Source: Linanthus parryae
Taxonomy: Eukaryota > Streptophyta > Magnoliopsida > Ericales > Polemoniaceae
Assembly (NCBI GenBank): GCA_023055425.1
Contig: JALGPY010000035.1
Location: forward strand, 62,001 to 126,000
Direction: 5' to 3'
Length of the DNA: 64,000 nt
Part shown: in pieces, positions 60,493 to 64,000 of the stretch
Position numbering within the stretch: the first letter of the stretch is position 1
Layout: the number at the start of each line of letters is the position of its first letter
Program-made: the position numbers and the translations under genes
The notes under the pieces: generated by a model
The model's input: only the letters and a program-made list of their open reading frames with translations
Databases searched by the model: none
Told to the model about the DNA's origin: nothing

Positions 60493-61862
60493 TCATTCAT
60501 CACATCAGTCCTCGGAAAATTATTGGATCAATTCCACATTACCTACCTCCACATGTATAACCAATTCGACATGAATACAATTGTTTCTATCAATAGTAGA
60601 TCTAAAATTAGTCAAACTCACATATAAAGCATATATTGGGCAGTCAATAATTTTGGCGAAAGAGGGAATGGAGTCGGACTGTTCTCCTGGAAAATCAAGA
60701 GAAGACCCAGAAAGTTAGAGTTCAATACATAACAGGTTTGCACGCTCGGTAGCCCAACAACTGTAAACAAGCAAGAGATAGTCCGGCGCTTCCGCGAAAG
60801 AGATTAATCAGAAGGCACGGTCTGTCGCTGGCAGACACACTCGGTAGCCTCGTCAGGGTCATCTGTTGAGAGCGAAAAATAAATAATGAATAAAAGAACA
60901 TTAATAATAATAGTAAGTACTCCGGTATTTATATTGGGATTCTAACTGAATTTCTCTAAAGTACTAGGGAGTCGTACGGTGAAGCTTCGTGTCTGGTAGT
61001 CTTGGTTACTAATGTTCTCATTATCACAAGACTTGTAACTACATAAATATTTTGTGATTTGAAATTCATTCGCAATAGTGTGCACAATTGGTAAAAGGTG
61101 CTTTAGGACCAATGATATCAAGGTGGGTTGTTGTTTTCAAGGAGACAAATTGCATATGGAGCCACCATTAATGGCGGGGTACATAGCTCCAAACCTACCT
61201 CCAGATGAGAATCACAGCTAGCTAGACTTAAATACATCCTAATTGGTGCTGCTAATCACCCCATCCCAAATTAACACTCTGACCCCTGCCCAGATTGTTG
61301 TTAAAATTGGAAAATGGGTTCACGAAACTGATATTTGACTTTTTGCTAAGACGCATAGGTAGAAGATGCCTAACTGGCTATGCCCGAGTAACATTGACGG
61401 TTGTCGAGATTGGATAGACCGACTGTTGGAAATCATCAGTGTTAGTGGTGTATTCTAGATAGAGACAGAGGGTTCTAGACTGAGGGGCACACATTGTAGC
61501 TCCAACCATTTACTATGAAAGGCTTACAACTCTGTCACCCGTGGTTTGTTTTGCCTGTGGCTTTGGTGTTGCAATGTCGTGTCTCCATGGTAGTTCCCAC
61601 GGGAGCGAGCCCGTGGGATCATCGCTCTCAGTACCTTAAACTTAAGTTTACTGCAACTAACTTCCATAATAAGAAATGGAAAAAATAAAAGACAGTAAGT
61701 AGGAAGCCATTGTAAAATTAGTGACTAAATTAGTATTGAACGATTTTCCGTAATACTTGACACCTACTCTCTCTCTTGTCTCTACATTAATGACTCTAAT
61801 TTTCATCATTCTTTTGACCTTTGCAAATTTCCTTCTCCCTTTGTCACTGATGTCCTCTACAA

Positions 61863-61905
<43 letters not shown>

Positions 61906-62850
61906 CCCCTTGCAACTTTCCTCGTCCTGACCTCTCCTCCCTTTCCCTTTATGCCATCTCTTCACATTATCACCAATTCTCAACTTATCACCCATGAATC
62001 AGTATTAGAATCCCACAACTTTAAACGAAAATTTGAGGTAAAAATCTTCACCAATCATCCTGATTTGCAACAACTAGTGCTCAACATGCAAGCTACCGGG
62101 TACTCTTTCAAACAGTTACAGTGTTGTGAGGAAACAATCCAAAAACAAAGCAATAATCAACTCCAAAACTCTCGAATTTCGGGCAGGAACTTTTAACCTT
62201 GACCATTTTCAAGCCCTTCACTCGACCCAACTGCGGTTAAAACGTAGTTACTAATTATGAGCTCCATTTCTCCATCTAAGAAACCCGATTCATACTCTTT
62301 TAAAATAATGTTTGCCTCCTCTGATGTCGTCGCTGGGAATTTCCATCGAAGTCACAGAAGTTGGTTATGTTAATTTGCAGGATTAGAGTCTTTGAGTAAA
62401 TATGGAGAGATGAAAAGTAGAGAGGTGAATCAAATTAATGAAACCAAAATCCGAGAAATTATACGGTTTTAGTTTAATTCCATCGAGTTAGGACGATGAT
62501 GGAGAAAGAATGCAATTTACGCCCTTGGCTTTGAAGAATTTTTTGAAAGTGGATAGAGTTTTTTGTGGGTTGAGATGGCTGAATTGATCGAAATATTAGC
62601 CGAGGGGCAGGAGATTCAGGTTTCAGTGTTGCCGCCTTGTTGGATTTGGAATTTTTGAACAGTTTGGAGGGAGGGAGAGCGTGTGTTGTTGGGAAGGGAG
62701 ATACTTTAATTAGGGGCAATATTGGAAAGTGCGGCAAAAAAGTAGTGCAAGGATAAAATCTTTATCGTGTAAGAATCAGCTCCCGTAATTAAACATTCAT
62801 ATTGTAATTTGTGTGCAGTTCTGTTTCGTAGCCTTAAAACACTTTCTACT
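60493..62850. other. TIC40 intron 4 or following sequence, no gene seen
   Basis: 2.4 kb without a recognisable ORF. It holds a 9-bp hairpin at 61595-61618 (TCCCACGGG, loop AGCGAG, CCCGTGGGA) and a (CT)n run at 61867-61902. The next TIC40 exon (after VATNLK) was searched for by eye and not found. Confidence 0.5.
61867..61902 (+). repeat. (CT)n microsatellite
   Basis: About 18 CT units. Confidence 0.95.
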
Positions 62851-62858
62851 GTGTACAG

Positions 62859-63695
62859 CTGTGAAGCACCGGAACGGCATGTAGGCCTCCGTCCCCGTTT
62901 CGTACCCGTCCGGAACGCCGGAACGGCGCCGGAACGCCCCCGGGTCGTCACCTGGCGTTCCCAAAAAAACTGAGATTCGGAACACATCTGGAACGGCGGA
63001 GGGACGCGTTCCAGCTTTTCTGAAACTGTGCGGGAACGTCCCTGCTTTCACCGACCTCCAACAGATCGGTGATTTGAAGTCCGATCTGTAAGTTACTTAC
63101 CTTTGATGACGTCGGCGACTTCGAACTCCACCAGATCGGTGACTTCAAGTCGCTGCGTCCTCTTCTCCTTGGTCTTCTCCTTCGTCTTCCTCTGTTAGTC
63201 TCTGTTCGCGAACCAAAATCGAAGGTAACGAGTCTCTGTTGCTGCGTGGTTGACTAGGAGAGAGAGAGATAACATGAAGTGCAGGGGTTTTTTAATCTAA
63301 GGGTTCAAAATACACTCTCATAGTGTGATTGATGGACGGCTCAGATTTATTGTTGTAGACCCCATTTTTTTAGTTGTATTTGTAGACCCCATTGTAACTC
63401 AGCAACTGCACAAGTTGCCACTACGGTTTGTTCCTAGTTTTTAGAATACAATTTGTTTCTTTTATTAAGTTTGGTCTTTTATTTTTTATTTTTTTTCAAT
63501 AAAACGTGTTCTTAATTTATATGTATTTACATATATATAATTAAAAAAATAAAGTTTATATAAAAAAATGTATTTATATATATACAAAAATTGCCGTTCC
63601 CACGGCGTTTCGTCTCTAAATTTTTTGTAAATCGCCGTTCCGGCGTTCCCGTCCCCGTTTCGTCTCGTCCCCGTCCCCGTTTCGGTGCTACATAG
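62859..63695. mobile_element. hAT-like MITE 4, GC-rich ends
   Basis: 837 bp with ends CTGTGAAGCACCGGAACGG and CCGTTTCGGTGCTACATAG, inverted with mismatches, and an exact 8-bp duplication GTGTACAG (62851-62858, 63696-63703). Subterminal GGAACG and CGTTCC words repeat many times. Its ends are related to MITE 1. Confidence 0.92.
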
Positions 63696-63703
63696 GTGTA
63701 CAG

Positions 63704-64000
63704 TCTCAGCGTAGGAAATACATGCAAGCGAGTGCAGTAGTTCTGAACTTGGCAGTCTAATTATCCTTTATCAATGCGATGTGTGTACTTGACTGCTGGA
63801 TCTAATCATCACTCCATCTAGTTCTCTGCCATTCATTTGTTTCATGTTTTTCTAAGATTTTCATAATTCAGAGAATTCATTTAATTGCTATTCTTCATGT
63901 ACATTGCAAAGTTTGAATGATTGTTTAATTGGTATTGAGTGGACTGGTCTTACCTCATTGTTATATCTTTTGTATGCTTGGTTTGGCTAGGGTTACACCC
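63704..64000. other. AT-rich sequence to window end
   Basis: No feature is seen. Presumed to be TIC40 intron continuing beyond the window. Confidence 0.4.

Overview
This is nuclear DNA of a flowering plant, probably a eudicot. The evidence is spliced genes with GT-AG introns, two genes for plastid-type proteins, AT-rich non-coding DNA and dense plant transposable elements (Ty1/copia, Ty3/gypsy chromovirus, L1 and RTE LINEs, PIF/Harbinger, hAT-like MITEs). There are no bacterial operons, tRNAs, rRNAs or CRISPR arrays. Only two host genes are recognisable; nearly everything else is nested or decayed transposon.

Layout: 1-1340 is the 3' end of an old L1-type LINE (+). 2119-4673 is a four-exon GNAT acetyltransferase gene (+). 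4979-11132 is a complete LTR element with no ORFs (minus strand, exact 5-bp target duplication), whose internal region is packed with short hairpins of shared loop sequence. 11263-13060 is a decayed copia pol (-). 13430-25640 is a decayed 5'-truncated LINE (+) broken by an old copia element (13934-21762, minus, 1.5-kb LTRs) and by a solo gypsy-type LTR (22372-24379). 26251-28580 is a second solo LTR and 28810-29271 a MITE.

29294-52711 is a PIF/Harbinger transposon of about 5.0 kb (MYB-like ORF1 plus DDE transposase, both with premature stops), stretched to 23.4 kb by two nested insertions. One is a very young, apparently intact Tekay/Del-type gypsy element (31371-42625; LTRs of 2912 bp with one difference found; one 1547-codon gag-pol ORF with chromodomain). 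The other is a full-length but frameshifted L1-type LINE (45288-52404, minus, 12-bp target duplication).

52920 to the window end holds the 5' part of TIC40, the chloroplast inner-envelope co-chaperone: four exons including an 18-nt microexon. The introns carry four hAT-like MITEs with perfect 8-bp target duplications and a triplicated RTE reverse-transcriptase fragment. The Harbinger end lies only about 208 bp upstream of the TIC40 start codon.

Only the gypsy gag-pol appears able to encode a working transposition machinery. GNAT and TIC40 share a plastid theme but no operon-like link is implied. The most unusual feature is the hairpin array in the ORF-less LTR element at 5848-10260: stem sequences differ from hairpin to hairpin but stay complementary, while the loop keeps a TTCWGG-like core.
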